Shown here piece after piece: positions 9,847 to 18,673 of a DNA stretch of 64,000 nucleotides; position 1 is the first letter of the stretch; every line of letters starts with the position of its first letter. A program made the position numbers and the translations under genes. Source of the DNA: an uncultured Dialister sp. (GTDB lineage: Bacteria > Bacillota > Negativicutes > Veillonellales > Dialisteraceae); contig CABQAR010000003.1 of the NCBI GenBank assembly GCA_902462205.1, positions 70,410 through 134,409 on the forward strand. Direction: 5' to 3'. The notes beneath the pieces were generated by a model. That model saw only the letters and a program-made list of their open reading frames with translations. It was not told where the DNA came from and did no database searches.

Positions 9847-10455
9847 ATGGGACAAATAAAAGTAGATAGGAATTTGAATGGGATTGAGGGACTTTGTCTG
9901 ATAGAACCAATGGTTCATGGAGATGCTCGTGGCTATTTTATGGAAACGTATAATCAAAGAGACATGGAAGAAATGGGATTCCATATTGATTTTGTTCAGG
10001 ACAACCAGAGTATATCCGCTAAAGGAGTACTTCGTGGATTACATTTTCAGAAAAGATACCCGCAATGCAAGTTGGTCAGGGTCATTCGGGGCAGCGTATT
10101 CGACGTAGCAGTGGATTTGAGGTCGGATTCTAAGACATATGGGAAATGGTATGGGGTAGAACTCACAGCTGAGAATAAAAAGCAGTTTCTTATACCGGAA
10201 GGGTTCGCGCATGGTTTTTTGGTATTGAGTGATGAGGCAGAATTTTGCTATAAAGTTAATGATTTCTGGCATGCAAACGATGAGGGGGGGCTTGCATGGA
10301 ACGATCCCGAAATTGGAATCAGGTGGCCTAAACTTTTGGGGGAATATAGTGGTAGTGCAAGAGGAGACGGTTATCACCTGGACGATGGAACCCCTCTTAA
10401 CTTGAGCGATAAGGATCAGAAATGGCTGGGATTGAAGGATACGTTTAAGTTTTAA
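9847..10455 (+). CDS. rmlC: dTDP-4-dehydrorhamnose 3,5-epimerase
   Basis: Epimerises dTDP-4-keto-6-deoxyglucose at C3 and C5 to the rhamno configuration. It is a 202-residue cupin: GVLRGLHFQ carries Arg63 and the catalytic His66, DVAVDLR lies at 86-92, and Tyr135 in CYKVND is the expected acid. GGAGG stands eight bases upstream of the ATG. With rmlA, B and D it completes the rhamnose donor pathway, so the locus polymer probably contains L-rhamnose. Confidence 0.96.
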   Translation: MGQIKVDRNLNGIEGLCLIEPMVHGDARGYFMETYNQRDMEEMGFHIDFVQDNQSISAKGVLRGLHFQKRYPQCKLVRVIRGSVFDVAVDLRSDSKTYGKWYGVELTAENKKQFLIPEGFAHGFLVLSDEAEFCYKVNDFWHANDEGGLAWNDPEIGIRWPKLLGEYSGSARGDGYHLDDGTPLNLSDKDQKWLGLKDTFKF

Positions 10456-10629
10456 GTGCTACTCATTGATAACTTATCTGGTACAGAGGTTCATATTAAT
10501 ATAGTTAAGATTAATACTGAGGTCTTGATAGGATGAAAGTGTGTTGTGCAAATTGTTTTTTATAGAAAATGCTTTTCTTATGTATGTAGATAAAGGTTAT
10601 AATCATTTATTGACTGATAAGAGGAAAAT

Positions 10630-11583
10630 ATGTTGATTTGTTGGCATGTGTCTAAAAGTCTTATTATCTGTTTGATTATTTTCATTTATTTTCTATTTGG
10701 CGGGAGTCAGGTGGCAGGAGCTGAAACAAATGATGAAAAAACAAATATAGAGGTAACACTAACCAATCCTAATATCGAAAGTTATGAACTGTTTTGGTGG
10801 GATTCGACACACTTTTCCGGTGAGAAAAATGCTGTTTGGATTAAGAACCAAAATGCGAAAACGGGTTCTGTCTTGAAATTTATAGTTCCTACGAAAGAGA
10901 TGCTTCGCATGCGTCTGGATTTTGGGAATAATGGGAGAGAACGAGAAATTCTTCTTCGAGAGGTTAAGGTTAATGACAAGGCAGTTAATTTGCGGAAAGT
11001 ATTACCAATTAGTGAAATACATGACATGATTTATGATGAACATACAGAAGGAGTTCAATTTATAGTTACTGGGAAAGATCCTTTTATCGTATTTCCTAAG
11101 AATATTGCGGATATTGCAGATATGGTGACAATATCTATTAATAGTCCTGATATAGAGGAGTTCTCCCTCTATTGGGGGGATTCTGCTGATTGGAGCAAGA
11201 ATGCTTGGGCAGTATCTTTAAAAAACAAAAATGTTAATCAAAATGAAGAGTTGACATATGGGCTACCGACTTCAGACTTGAGAAGACTGCGTATAGATTT
11301 TGGTAAAAACAGTAAAAATCGGGAAGTTAAATTGAATTACATTCGTGTAAATGGCAATGATTTGCCACTGAAGGATTTGTTAGGCCAAAGTGAATTGAAT
11401 GATCTGAGTTATAAAGAGGCTGAAAGTGGGGTTGTCTTTAAAATCAATGGATCGAATCCATACATTATCCTTCCACAGGGGCTTGAGGTGGCAGAGTTTA
11501 ATTATCGGATTATTATGGTGTTTATTCCTGTTTTTATTGCGGCATGTATCATATCTTTTGGGATTATAAAATTTATGGAATAA
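10630..11583 (+). CDS. Exported membrane-anchored protein with two tandem copies of an unknown domain
   Basis: A 317-residue protein of unknown function. It has an N-terminal signal sequence (hydrophobic 9-24, possible cleavage after AGA at about 31), two tandem domains of about 118 residues (about 40-157 and 165-283), and a C-terminal membrane helix at about 292-313. The duplication is plain: RMRLDFG...REILL in copy one matches RLRIDFG...REVKL in copy two, and GVQFIVTG...PFIVFP matches GVVFKING...PYIILP. The alternating hydrophobic pattern suggests beta-sandwich folds, seen as accessory modules in polysaccharide membrane proteins. It lies 174 bases after rmlC and has the same AT-rich composition. 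A role in surface polysaccharide anchoring or modification is only an inference. Confidence 0.6.
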   Translation: MLICWHVSKSLIICLIIFIYFLFGGSQVAGAETNDEKTNIEVTLTNPNIESYELFWWDSTHFSGEKNAVWIKNQNAKTGSVLKFIVPTKEMLRMRLDFGNNGREREILLREVKVNDKAVNLRKVLPISEIHDMIYDEHTEGVQFIVTGKDPFIVFPKNIADIADMVTISINSPDIEEFSLYWGDSADWSKNAWAVSLKNKNVNQNEELTYGLPTSDLRRLRIDFGKNSKNREVKLNYIRVNGNDLPLKDLLGQSELNDLSYKEAESGVVFKINGSNPYIILPQGLEVAEFNYRIIMVFIPVFIAACIISFGIIKFME

Positions 11584-11690
11584 ATCACCGATTAAAAGGC
11601 AAAGACGTGCTCATCAAATTTATTATTAGATATGTGAGATTCCTGTTAGTTTACCGGCGGAGTCAATAAAATACATCAGGAGGCATGACC

Positions 11691-12257
11691 ATGAAAAAGA
11701 ATCTGAGGCCGGATACTTGGCTGTATCCCCAGCCTGTGCTTGTAATCGGCTCTTATGATGCCAAAGGCGTGGCGAACGGGATGGTGGCTGCGTGGGGCGG
11801 TATTTATGATACGGACCGTGTGGGATTCATGCTGGACCATACCCATAAGACGGTGGCGAATCTGCTTGAGAAGAAAGCGTTTACCGTGAGCATGGCGACT
11901 GTATCGACCATGGCTCAGTCGGATTATCTGGGCGTGGTTTCAGGAAATAAGGTGCCTGACAAGGTGGAACGCGCCGGACTGCATGCGGTGAGAAGCGGAA
12001 CCGTGGATGCGCCTGTGTTTGATGAATTTCCGCTGACACTGGAATGCAGGGTGGCAAAGGCGGATAAGGTCGGTGAGGATTATTATTTTATCGGGAATAT
12101 CGTGAATATCCTCGCCGATGAGGATATATTTACGGACGGGCGGATCGATGTGAAAAAGCTGGGCGTCATTACGTTTGATCCGGCCAACGGGAAATATATC
12201 GCGCTTGGCGATACGGTGGGAAATGCTTATCGGGAAGGACGCAAATATATGAAATGA
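11691..12257 (+). CDS. Flavin reductase-like FMN-binding protein
   Basis: A 188-residue cytoplasmic protein of the flavin reductase/flavoredoxin family (FMN-binding split barrel). The N-terminal PQPVLVIGSYD, the MVAAWGG segment, and the strand containing FTVSMAT followed by a SDYLGVVSG helix are characteristic of the family. It would bind FMN and move electrons from NAD(P)H or a partner protein. An ATG at 11685 is only one base after AGGAGG, so ATG 11691, seven bases away, is the likely start. It is on the same strand as a DUF4405 membrane protein but a terminator lies between them. Confidence 0.82.
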   Translation: MKKNLRPDTWLYPQPVLVIGSYDAKGVANGMVAAWGGIYDTDRVGFMLDHTHKTVANLLEKKAFTVSMATVSTMAQSDYLGVVSGNKVPDKVERAGLHAVRSGTVDAPVFDEFPLTLECRVAKADKVGEDYYFIGNIVNILADEDIFTDGRIDVKKLGVITFDPANGKYIALGDTVGNAYREGRKYMK

Positions 12258-12315
12258 GTTCCCCCGGCGGTGCGTCATTCATTTCCTGTATTTCTATAAC
12301 AATGATAAACGGAAA

Positions 12316-12345
12316 GGCAGTGCATGGTTTGGCGCTGTCTTTTTT
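12316..12345 (+). terminator. Rho-independent terminator after the flavin reductase gene
   Basis: GGCAGTGC pairs with GCGCTGTC (one wobble pair) around an eight-base loop and runs into six Ts. Confidence 0.75.
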
Positions 12346-12526
12346 GATTTCTATTCCTGTTCAGAATTGCTTTTCTAAATGAAAGGGGAGCACTTCCGGT
12401 ACGAAGGCAATATTTCTGCGGGGCAGGAAATATTTGTTAAATGCAGGGAAACCGCTTACAATAAATATATAAGGAAGGTATCGGGAGTCTCATTCCCGTC
12501 GGTATATTTCGCTGGGAGATGATTTT

Positions 12527-13186
12527 ATGAATATGAAGATGAAATTGAAGGTGGGGATAGATATAGTCATGGTCGTACTTCTGTTTACCGCCATGGCATA
12601 TCCGATGCTGCCGAGGCTTCATAAAGGCGCGGGCATGGCTTTTTTTGCCCTTGTGGTGGCGCATCAGCTGCTGAACTGGCAGTGGTGGAAGGGGCTGTTT
12701 CGGGGACGTTTCACGAAGTTCCGCATTCTGCAGGCGGCAGCCACGGTCATTCTTCTTGCGGCGGTGCTTGGCGTCGTGGGAAGCGGATCAATGGTTCATG
12801 CCCACGGACCGGCCAATGCGCTGGTGCAGATGAAACGGTCTCTGGCAGGCGTGGCGCATGTATCGATGGCCTACTGGGCATTCATTTTTGCAGGTCTCCA
12901 TCTCGGATTCAACTGGAATGTGATGCAGGGGATGCTCAGGCGAGTGATGAAACCTTCCCATCTGCGTGATGAAATATCCCAGACCGTGGTGCTCGGCATA
13001 TCCGTATATGGCGCTTATGTATTCTATGACCGCTATGTATATGAGTATCTGCTCATGCTGAATCAGCGCGCATTGTTTAATATTGATGACACGCCGTTTG
13101 CCTTTGCTGTGGATTTCTTTTCCATGTTCGTCCTCTTTGCATTTCTCGGACTGCGTCTGGCGAAGTGGCGCGCGTTGAAATCATAA
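12527..13186 (+). CDS. DUF4405 (cytochrome b561-like) membrane protein
   Basis: A 219-residue membrane protein with about five to six hydrophobic helices. Paired histidines sit inside or next to helices (His at KGAGMAFFALVVAHQLLNW, and His residues in VHAHG, VAHVSMAYW and FAGLHLGFNW), as in DUF4405 and other b-type heme membrane proteins. A role in membrane electron transfer is likely but its partner is unknown. GGGAG stands upstream of the ATG. A second DUF4405-type gene occurs at 26303. The 180 bases before the start show no further gene. Confidence 0.75.
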   Translation: MNMKMKLKVGIDIVMVVLLFTAMAYPMLPRLHKGAGMAFFALVVAHQLLNWQWWKGLFRGRFTKFRILQAAATVILLAAVLGVVGSGSMVHAHGPANALVQMKRSLAGVAHVSMAYWAFIFAGLHLGFNWNVMQGMLRRVMKPSHLRDEISQTVVLGISVYGAYVFYDRYVYEYLLMLNQRALFNIDDTPFAFAVDFFSMFVLFAFLGLRLAKWRALKS

Positions 13187-13191
13187 AAAAG

Positions 13192-13228
13192 AAAAGAGAT
13201 GCTCTCCGTTGAGGGACATCTCTTTTTT
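13192..13228. terminator. Bidirectional terminator between convergent genes
   Basis: AAAAGAGATG pairs with CATCTCTTTT, with an A-tract on the left and a T-tract on the right, so it can end both the DUF4405 gene and the opposing EamA gene. Confidence 0.85.
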
Positions 13229-13250
13229 GCTGTGCTTATTCAGGTCCGGT

Positions 13251-14132
13251 TCAGGCCGTTTTTGCTTTCCGCGGACGTGCTATTTTTATGGGGAGGCTCG
13301 AAATCAGGAGGCTTCCCACGATGAGGGCCGCGCCGAGGATTCCGTTCATGTCCAGATGTTCAGTAAGGAAAAGGAAACTGAGGAACGTCGCGGATAAGGG
13401 GGAAATCGCGCAGAATAATCCGGCACGGTCCGCTTCCATGTATTTCTGGGCGACCGGCTGCAACGTGAATCCTATGACGGAGCAGAAAAGCGCCAGCGCG
13501 AGGACGCAGCTCCAGATCGAAGCGTTTTCGGGGATGGACGGCGTTTCCATCAGAAAGGCGGCGGGAAGGGCGAAGAGGCCCATGAATCCGTTCTGCAGGA
13601 TGCCTAAGGTGAGGGCGTCGTCATTTTTGGAAACACGGTCCGTCGTGATGATGGCGGCCGCATAAGTCATGGCCGCGCCGAAACAGAGGAGCTCGCCGGT
13701 GGTGAAAGAGAATGTCTCACCCTTCAGCGTCAGGAATGCGACGCCGGCAAGCGCAAGCACCGTGCTGAACACCGTGGTGACGGACGGCAGCGTCCTTGTG
13801 AGAACCATCGAGAACAGGGGAACGAAGACGATGGCCGTATTTTCAATGAAACTGGTGACGGAAGCAGGCGTCGTGGTGAGGCCGTACAGCTCGAAAACCA
13901 TGACGATGAAAAAAGCACCGCCAATGAGGGCGCCGTGGAGCACTGTCCCTTTTGTCGCCTGCATAAGCCTTTTATGGAATATGAGGGCGAGGACGGAAAA
14001 AGCAATCAGGGAACGGAGCGATAAAAGAGTGACGGGCTCCAATCCTGTCAGGGCGACCTTGCTGAATAAAAAAGAAGAGCTCCTTACGATCAGCGCAGTC
14101 AGAAGTAAAAGCTCCGCGTTCCTTACAGACAT
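13251..14132 (-). CDS. EamA-family drug/metabolite transporter
   Basis: A 293-residue inner-membrane exporter of the DMT superfamily, with ten predicted helices in two EamA repeats (about 7-136 and 147-283). Hallmarks are the early FLFSKVAL and LRSLIAF segments and the late AISPLSATFLSFLFLTEHL segment that precedes the last helices. The substrate is unknown. The start follows GGAGG by six bases. It is divergent from a LysR gene across 143 bases that contain an inverted repeat, so the regulator probably controls it. Confidence 0.9.
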   Translation of the reverse strand: MSVRNAELLLLTALIVRSSSFLFSKVALTGLEPVTLLSLRSLIAFSVLALIFHKRLMQATKGTVLHGALIGGAFFIVMVFELYGLTTTPASVTSFIENTAIVFVPLFSMVLTRTLPSVTTVFSTVLALAGVAFLTLKGETFSFTTGELLCFGAAMTYAAAIITTDRVSKNDDALTLGILQNGFMGLFALPAAFLMETPSIPENASIWSCVLALALFCSVIGFTLQPVAQKYMEADRAGLFCAISPLSATFLSFLFLTEHLDMNGILGAALIVGSLLISSLPIKIARPRKAKTA

Positions 14133-14200
14133 AAAAACCTCCGATACATGGCCGGCGCCCCTCTGTTATATGCGGGCAGGCCGGGCGGCATTTCATTTTC

Positions 14201-14240
14201 TTGACAATATTGTACGTTTTTATATATATTGAGTAAAACG
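14201..14240 (+). promoter_or_regulatory. Promoter and possible LysR operator in the EamA/LysR divergent gap
   Basis: TTGACA at 14201-14206 is followed after 18 bases by TATATT at 14225-14230, facing the LysR gene. CGTTTT at 14215-14220 and AAAACG at 14235-14240 form an inverted repeat with a 14-base spacer that overlaps this promoter, consistent with autoregulation. Confidence 0.45.
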
Positions 14241-14275
14241 ATATATAATCAATAGTGTTATGAGGGAATATCAAT

Positions 14276-15139
14276 ATGGATGCAGAAAAATGCAGGGCGC
14301 TGCTGTGGGCGATCGAGCTCGGGAATTTATCTGAAACAGCGGAAAAATTAGGCTATACGCCATCGGGAATCAGCCGGATGATGGCGTCCATGGAAACGGA
14401 AACGGGATTTCCCCTGCTTGTCCGAAGCCGGACAGGCGTGGCGCCGACGGAGGAGTGCCTGCATCTGCTGCCGATCATCCGGGAAATGGCGAGGCTGGGT
14501 GAAGTATTCCGGCAGAAAACGGATGACATACAGGGCATCCATGTGGGCACGGTGCGGATCGGGACGGCATACACTTATTACTATCCCCTCATCGGCGACG
14601 TGATTTCCGCCTTCTCCAAAAAATATCCACAGGTGAAAGTGGAGCTGCAGGAAAATTTCAGCACCATACTGGCGGATAAGCTGTCCCGCCATGAAATAGA
14701 CATCGCGGTCATCAGCCACCGTGACGGAGATTTCGACTGGATCCCCCTGATCGAGGATCCGCTGATCGCATGGGTACCGGAAAGCTTCCTGCCCGGCGAG
14801 GAAATCTATCCGCTGAAACGGTTTGAAACGGATTCCTTCATTGAAATATTTCCCGGCGGCGAAAGCGACAATTCCCGATTCTTCGCGCGGGAAAACATCC
14901 GGCCGAATGCAAGATATTCCGCACTGACGACATTCTCCGGATGGTCGATGGTGGAAGCAGGACTGGGCGTGACCCTGACAAACAACCTGTACAGGAATTC
15001 CTGGCACGGCAAAGTGAGGGCGCTGAAAACGGATATCGAATACAAAGTCCCTATCGGGATCGCCGTTTCCAAAAAAGAAATATGCTCGCCTGCGGCAGGG
15101 AAATTCATGGAAGAACTCATCAGGGAAATTAATCAGTAA
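14276..15139 (+). CDS. LysR-family transcriptional regulator
   Basis: A 287-residue regulator with an N-terminal winged helix-turn-helix (about 1-60: GNLSETAEKLGYTPSGISRMMASME) and a C-terminal effector-binding domain starting about residue 90 (VGTVRIGTAYTYY). It is divergent from an EamA transporter and followed after 18 bases by araD on the same strand, so it probably controls one or both. The effector is unknown. Confidence 0.93.
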   Translation: MDAEKCRALLWAIELGNLSETAEKLGYTPSGISRMMASMETETGFPLLVRSRTGVAPTEECLHLLPIIREMARLGEVFRQKTDDIQGIHVGTVRIGTAYTYYYPLIGDVISAFSKKYPQVKVELQENFSTILADKLSRHEIDIAVISHRDGDFDWIPLIEDPLIAWVPESFLPGEEIYPLKRFETDSFIEIFPGGESDNSRFFARENIRPNARYSALTTFSGWSMVEAGLGVTLTNNLYRNSWHGKVRALKTDIEYKVPIGIAVSKKEICSPAAGKFMEELIREINQ

Positions 15140-15157
15140 TCGGAAAAGAGGAAGCAA

Positions 15158-15856
15158 ATGCTCAGAAAATTAAAAGAACAGGTCTGTGCCGCGAATCTGG
15201 AACTGGCCCGCCGCGGCATCGTGATTTACACATGGGGAAACGTAAGCGGTATCGACAGGAAAAAAGGACTGGTCGTCATCAAGCCGTCAGGCGTTCCCTA
15301 TGAAGGGATGACGGCGGAGGACATGGTCGTCGTCGATCTGGAAACAGGTGGAACGGTCGACGGGAAATGGAAGCCCTCCTCCGATACGGAAACGCATCTG
15401 GCGCTTTACCACGCCTTTCCTGAAATCGGCGGAGTGACCCATACCCATTCCATCCACGCCGTTTCCTTCGCGCAGGCGGGCATGGACATTCCTGCCCTCG
15501 GCACGACACATGCTGACTATTTCCATGGAAACATCCCCTGCACGCGGCTGCTGTCAGAGGCAGAAACAAAAGAAGACTACGAAGGAAATACAGGGAAAGT
15601 CATCGTGGAAACCATCAGGGGACGGAAACTCGAACCGCTGGAAATGCCTGGCGTCATCGTGAGAAACCACGGCCCCTTCACATGGGGGAAAGATGCGGCG
15701 GAATCCGTTTACCATGCGGTGGTCATGGAAACGGTGGCGGAAATGGCGCTGAAAACGAAACTGCTGGATGCGTCGGCCTGTCTGCCGCAGTACATCATGG
15801 ATAAACATTACCGGCGGAAACACGGCCCTGATGCCTATTACGGACAGGGAAAATAA
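15158..15856 (+). CDS. araD: L-ribulose-5-phosphate 4-epimerase
   Basis: A zinc-dependent class II aldolase-fold enzyme that converts L-ribulose-5-phosphate to D-xylulose-5-phosphate. It has 232 residues. The metal and catalytic residues are all present: Asp76 in SSDTETH, His95 and His97 in THTHS, Asp120 in THADYF and His171 in NHGPFTW. These numbers coincide with E. coli AraD, which separates it from fuculose aldolases. GAGGAAG precedes the ATG. No araA or araB lies in the window; the neighbours are a LysR gene and rlmD, so it may act on a pentose or ascorbate-type intermediate made elsewhere. Confidence 0.9.
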   Translation: MLRKLKEQVCAANLELARRGIVIYTWGNVSGIDRKKGLVVIKPSGVPYEGMTAEDMVVVDLETGGTVDGKWKPSSDTETHLALYHAFPEIGGVTHTHSIHAVSFAQAGMDIPALGTTHADYFHGNIPCTRLLSEAETKEDYEGNTGKVIVETIRGRKLEPLEMPGVIVRNHGPFTWGKDAAESVYHAVVMETVAEMALKTKLLDASACLPQYIMDKHYRRKHGPDAYYGQGK

Positions 15857-15865
15857 AAGAAATCG

Positions 15866-15910
15866 AAAATGCACTCCCGAAACAGGAACGACTGCCGAGG
15901 AGTGCATTTT
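15866..15910 (+). terminator. Terminator after araD
   Basis: AAAATGCACTC pairs perfectly with GAGTGCATTTT across a 23-base loop; the T-tract is short. Confidence 0.75.
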
Positions 15911-15924
15911 GCATAAGAAAATAT

Positions 15925-15953
15925 TCTTCTTAAAAGGGAAATTTTAGTATAAT
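15925..15953 (+). promoter_or_regulatory. Probable sigma-70 promoter of rlmD
   Basis: TATAAT at 15948-15953 with a weak TTCTTC/TCTTCT -35 region 17-18 bases upstream, about 50 bases before the rlmD start. Confidence 0.5.
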
Positions 15954-16004
15954 GAAAGAAAATAAAACAAGTCAGGCAAAGCCCGATATGTAGGAGATAG
16001 AGAA

Positions 16005-17384
16005 ATGAAAAATAATCCGGCACCGGTTGAAATCAATAAAACATACGCCATGGAAATCAACGATCTGGGAATCCATGGGGAAGGGATCGGCCGTATCGAC
16101 GGATTCACCGTATTTGTGCACGGCGCGCTTCCCGAAGAAACCGTGACAGTCCGCATCACGGGATTGAAAAAATCCTATGCCGTCGGGAAACTCCTCTCCA
16201 TTGAAAAAGAATCCCCCTTCCGCACGAAGCCGGAATGCCCTGTCTATGAAGAATGCGGCGGCTGCCAGATTTCCCACCTCACCTATGAAGGACAGCTGCA
16301 GGTCAAATACCGCCATGTCAGGGACGTCATAGAACGAATCGCAGGGGAATCGGGAGAACTGGTGAAACCGGTATTTCCGGCGGAAACGCCCTTCGCGTAC
16401 AGAAATAAAATGGCTGTTCCGGCGGGCATGGTCAAGGGGAAACCCTCCCTTGGCTACTACCGGCAGAGAAGCCACGACATCATCCCCGTCGCCTCCTGCG
16501 CCATCCAGCAGGAAGAAAACAACCGCCTCCTTCATTTCGCGCAGCAGTTCATAGAAAAATACCATGTATCCCTCTATGACGAAAAATCAAGAAAAGGCAG
16601 CTTCCGCCACCTGATGGGGCGCGTGGGGGATGGCGGAAAAGTCATGGCCGTCCTCATCACCGCCGAAAAAAATCTGCGGGAAGAAGAAAAATGGATAGAA
16701 GAAATACAGAAACAACTGCCGGAAGTAGTTTCCCTCTATAATAATATCCAGCCCCATCCGGGCAATGTCATACTGGGGCCTGAAATCAGGCACCTCTGGG
16801 GACAAAAATCACTCACCGCATCCCTGTGCGGCATTCGGTTCGAAGTGTCGCCCTACTCCTTCTTCCAGGTGCATAAGGCGCAGGCGGAAGCGCTCTACGG
16901 GAAAGCGCTGGAATTCGCAGACCTCCAAGGAGGAGAAACAGTCATCGATGCCTACTGCGGCACAGGCACGATCTCCCTCTGCCTTGCAAAAAAAGCAAAA
17001 CGGGTGATCGGCATAGAAATCGTGAAGCCTGCCATAGAAGACGCCAAGAGAAATGCGGTATTCAACCATATTGCCAATGCGGAATTCCATGCGGCCGATG
17101 CGGGAAAACTCATGCCCGAGCTTTATAGAGAGGGACTCCGCCCGGATGTGATCGTCATGGATCCCGTCAGGGCAGGCTGCAGCGAATCCGTACTGAACGC
17201 GGCGGCAGACATGGAACCGGAACGAATCATCTACGTCTCCTGCAATCCGGCCACCTTCGCCAGAGATGCGAAAATCCTGCGCCGGAAAGGCTACGAATTA
17301 AAAGAAATCCAGCCGGTAGACATGTTCCCCCAGACAATGCATGTGGAAACGGTGGCGCTGATGGTAAGGATCGAAGGGGAATAG
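16005..17384 (+). CDS. rlmD: 23S rRNA (uracil-C5)-methyltransferase RlmD/RumA type
   Basis: An S-adenosylmethionine-dependent enzyme that methylates a uracil in 23S rRNA. Of 459 residues, about 10-68 form a TRAM RNA-binding domain. Iron-sulfur cysteines are Cys78, Cys84, Cys87 and Cys165. The AdoMet motif DAYCGTGTIS is at 315-324, and the catalytic Cys413 is in YVSCNPATF. GGAG precedes the ATG. Its last codons contain a 24-bp stretch repeated perfectly 3.3 kb downstream; the 3' end of this gene is a known insertion site for integrative elements in Firmicutes. The reading frame itself is intact. Confidence 0.92.
   Translation: MKNNPAPVEINKTYAMEINDLGIHGEGIGRIDGFTVFVHGALPEETVTVRITGLKKSYAVGKLLSIEKESPFRTKPECPVYEECGGCQISHLTYEGQLQVKYRHVRDVIERIAGESGELVKPVFPAETPFAYRNKMAVPAGMVKGKPSLGYYRQRSHDIIPVASCAIQQEENNRLLHFAQQFIEKYHVSLYDEKSRKGSFRHLMGRVGDGGKVMAVLITAEKNLREEEKWIEEIQKQLPEVVSLYNNIQPHPGNVILGPEIRHLWGQKSLTASLCGIRFEVSPYSFFQVHKAQAEALYGKALEFADLQGGETVIDAYCGTGTISLCLAKKAKRVIGIEIVKPAIEDAKRNAVFNHIANAEFHAADAGKLMPELYREGLRPDVIVMDPVRAGCSESVLNAAADMEPERIIYVSCNPATFARDAKILRRKGYELKEIQPVDMFPQTMHVETVALMVRIEGE
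17340..17363. repeat. Left direct repeat (putative attL) in the 3' end of rlmD
   Basis: 24 bases, from c at 17340 to g at 17363, identical to 20688-20711. It encodes the HVETVALM part of the RlmD tail. The two copies bracket a low-GC block of accessory genes. Confidence 0.7.
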
Positions 17385-17528
17385 TCGCGAAAGCCCAGTA
17401 ATACTGCGGTTTTCGGGCAATCGGACAAATTTGGCATCGTGCAGACAAAACGCTTCTCGGTAACTTATCCAAGAGAAGAAGTGCTCAATAAGTGTGAGAG
17501 TTGAGTTGCCGGATTAGATGTCGGGTAG

Positions 17529-18134
17529 TTGAGTGTTCAAAATAGATGTAAAAACGATAAATTTGAGGTTGTGGGGGAGGGATATATCATAGAGCCAATA
17601 AATTTTTCATGGAATGAGTTTGAACAAAATTTATTTCAAGACGGAAAGTGGGAAATACTATCAAAGTACAAAATTAAAATAAATGATTCATCAGAGAAAA
17701 GATACAAATTAGAGATGATTTTATATAAGATGACTCACAAATATGTAGCAAGATGGGCAATAGAAAATGCTCAAGCGTTTTTATCTTTTATAGAGATTGA
17801 TAATAAAGAGTTAAAGGAATCAATCATAAGTGAAACAACAGCGGTATTAAATATGCGTATTGACGGTAAATCAAGTGCGTATAAACTGAGAAATGCTGGA
17901 TTTTTAGCAAATAAATTAGGGCAAATGGCAAGAAATGATTTAAGTAAATATTCTGCAAGAGTATTTGCACAATCTATAGCAACTGGTCATATGAGAGAAC
18001 ATGCTATTGTATCATCTGATTATGTTATTAAAGTTATTAATATTTTATTCCCTAAAGATATGTTAAAGGTCGAAGAAGAAAGAAATCGGCAAATTGAATT
18101 AGCGAATCAAATTTTAAATGAAAATGATATTTAA
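17529..18134 (+). CDS. Imm5-like putative immunity protein
   Basis: A 201-residue soluble alpha-helical protein encoded in distinctly AT-rich DNA. The region from about 110 to 185, with paired Ala-rich helices and FAQSIATGHMREHAIVSSDYV, fits the Imm5-type immunity family, in which a conserved His pair follows an Ala-Gly helix. Such proteins usually neutralise a polymorphic toxin, but no toxin gene lies beside it. The annotated start is TTG with a weak ribosome-binding site, so the N-terminus is uncertain; GTG at 17571 is an alternative. It is the first gene of the island between the rlmD repeats. Confidence 0.5.
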   Translation: MSVQNRCKNDKFEVVGEGYIIEPINFSWNEFEQNLFQDGKWEILSKYKIKINDSSEKRYKLEMILYKMTHKYVARWAIENAQAFLSFIEIDNKELKESIISETTAVLNMRIDGKSSAYKLRNAGFLANKLGQMARNDLSKYSARVFAQSIATGHMREHAIVSSDYVIKVINILFPKDMLKVEEERNRQIELANQILNENDI

Positions 18135-18163
18135 ACAAATCAGAAGTTGTGGAGGAAAATAGT

Positions 18164-18673
18164 TTGATTGTAAGACAGGAAAGATTAGAAGATTATGATG
18201 AGGTATATCGTGTCGTAAAAGAAGCATTTAAAAGTGCGGAATACGCTGACGGAAACGAACAAGATTTAGTTGCTGAATTAAGAAAAAGCAAAGCATTCAT
18301 TCCTAAACTATCTCTTGTTGCTGTTGAAGATGATAAAATCGTGGGACACATTCTTTTTACAAAAGCACTTGTTCAAGGTAGGGAGGTTCTTGCGCTTGCA
18401 CCTCTTTCAGTATTACCCGATTACCAAAATAGAGGGATTGGCTTATCCTTGGTGAAAGAAGGACACGAAATTGCACATAAATTGGGATATGAGTATTCCG
18501 TTGTTTTAGGACATTCCAAATACTATCCAAAGGCAGGGTATATACCAGCAAGTCAGTACGGAATAAAAGCACCATTTGAGATTGATGATGAAAGTTTTAT
18601 GGCGATCTGTTTTAGTACAAGTCAAAACAAATTAAATGGAATTGTAGAGTACGATAAAGCTTTTGGAGTGTGA
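18164..18673 (+). CDS. GNAT-family N-acetyltransferase
   Basis: About 169 residues, a full GNAT fold: N-terminal strand IVRQERLEDYDEVY, acceptor helices, the acetyl-CoA motif A around LSVLPDYQNRGIGLSLV, and the C-terminal GHSKYYPKAGYIPA typical of the YhbS-like group. The substrate is unknown. A GTG at 18149 overlaps the GGAGG at 18151-18155, so TTG 18164, eight bases after it, is the likely start. It lies 29 bases after the Imm5-like gene and shares its low GC, so both are probably cargo of the same element. Confidence 0.87.
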   Translation: MIVRQERLEDYDEVYRVVKEAFKSAEYADGNEQDLVAELRKSKAFIPKLSLVAVEDDKIVGHILFTKALVQGREVLALAPLSVLPDYQNRGIGLSLVKEGHEIAHKLGYEYSVVLGHSKYYPKAGYIPASQYGIKAPFEIDDESFMAICFSTSQNKLNGIVEYDKAFGV

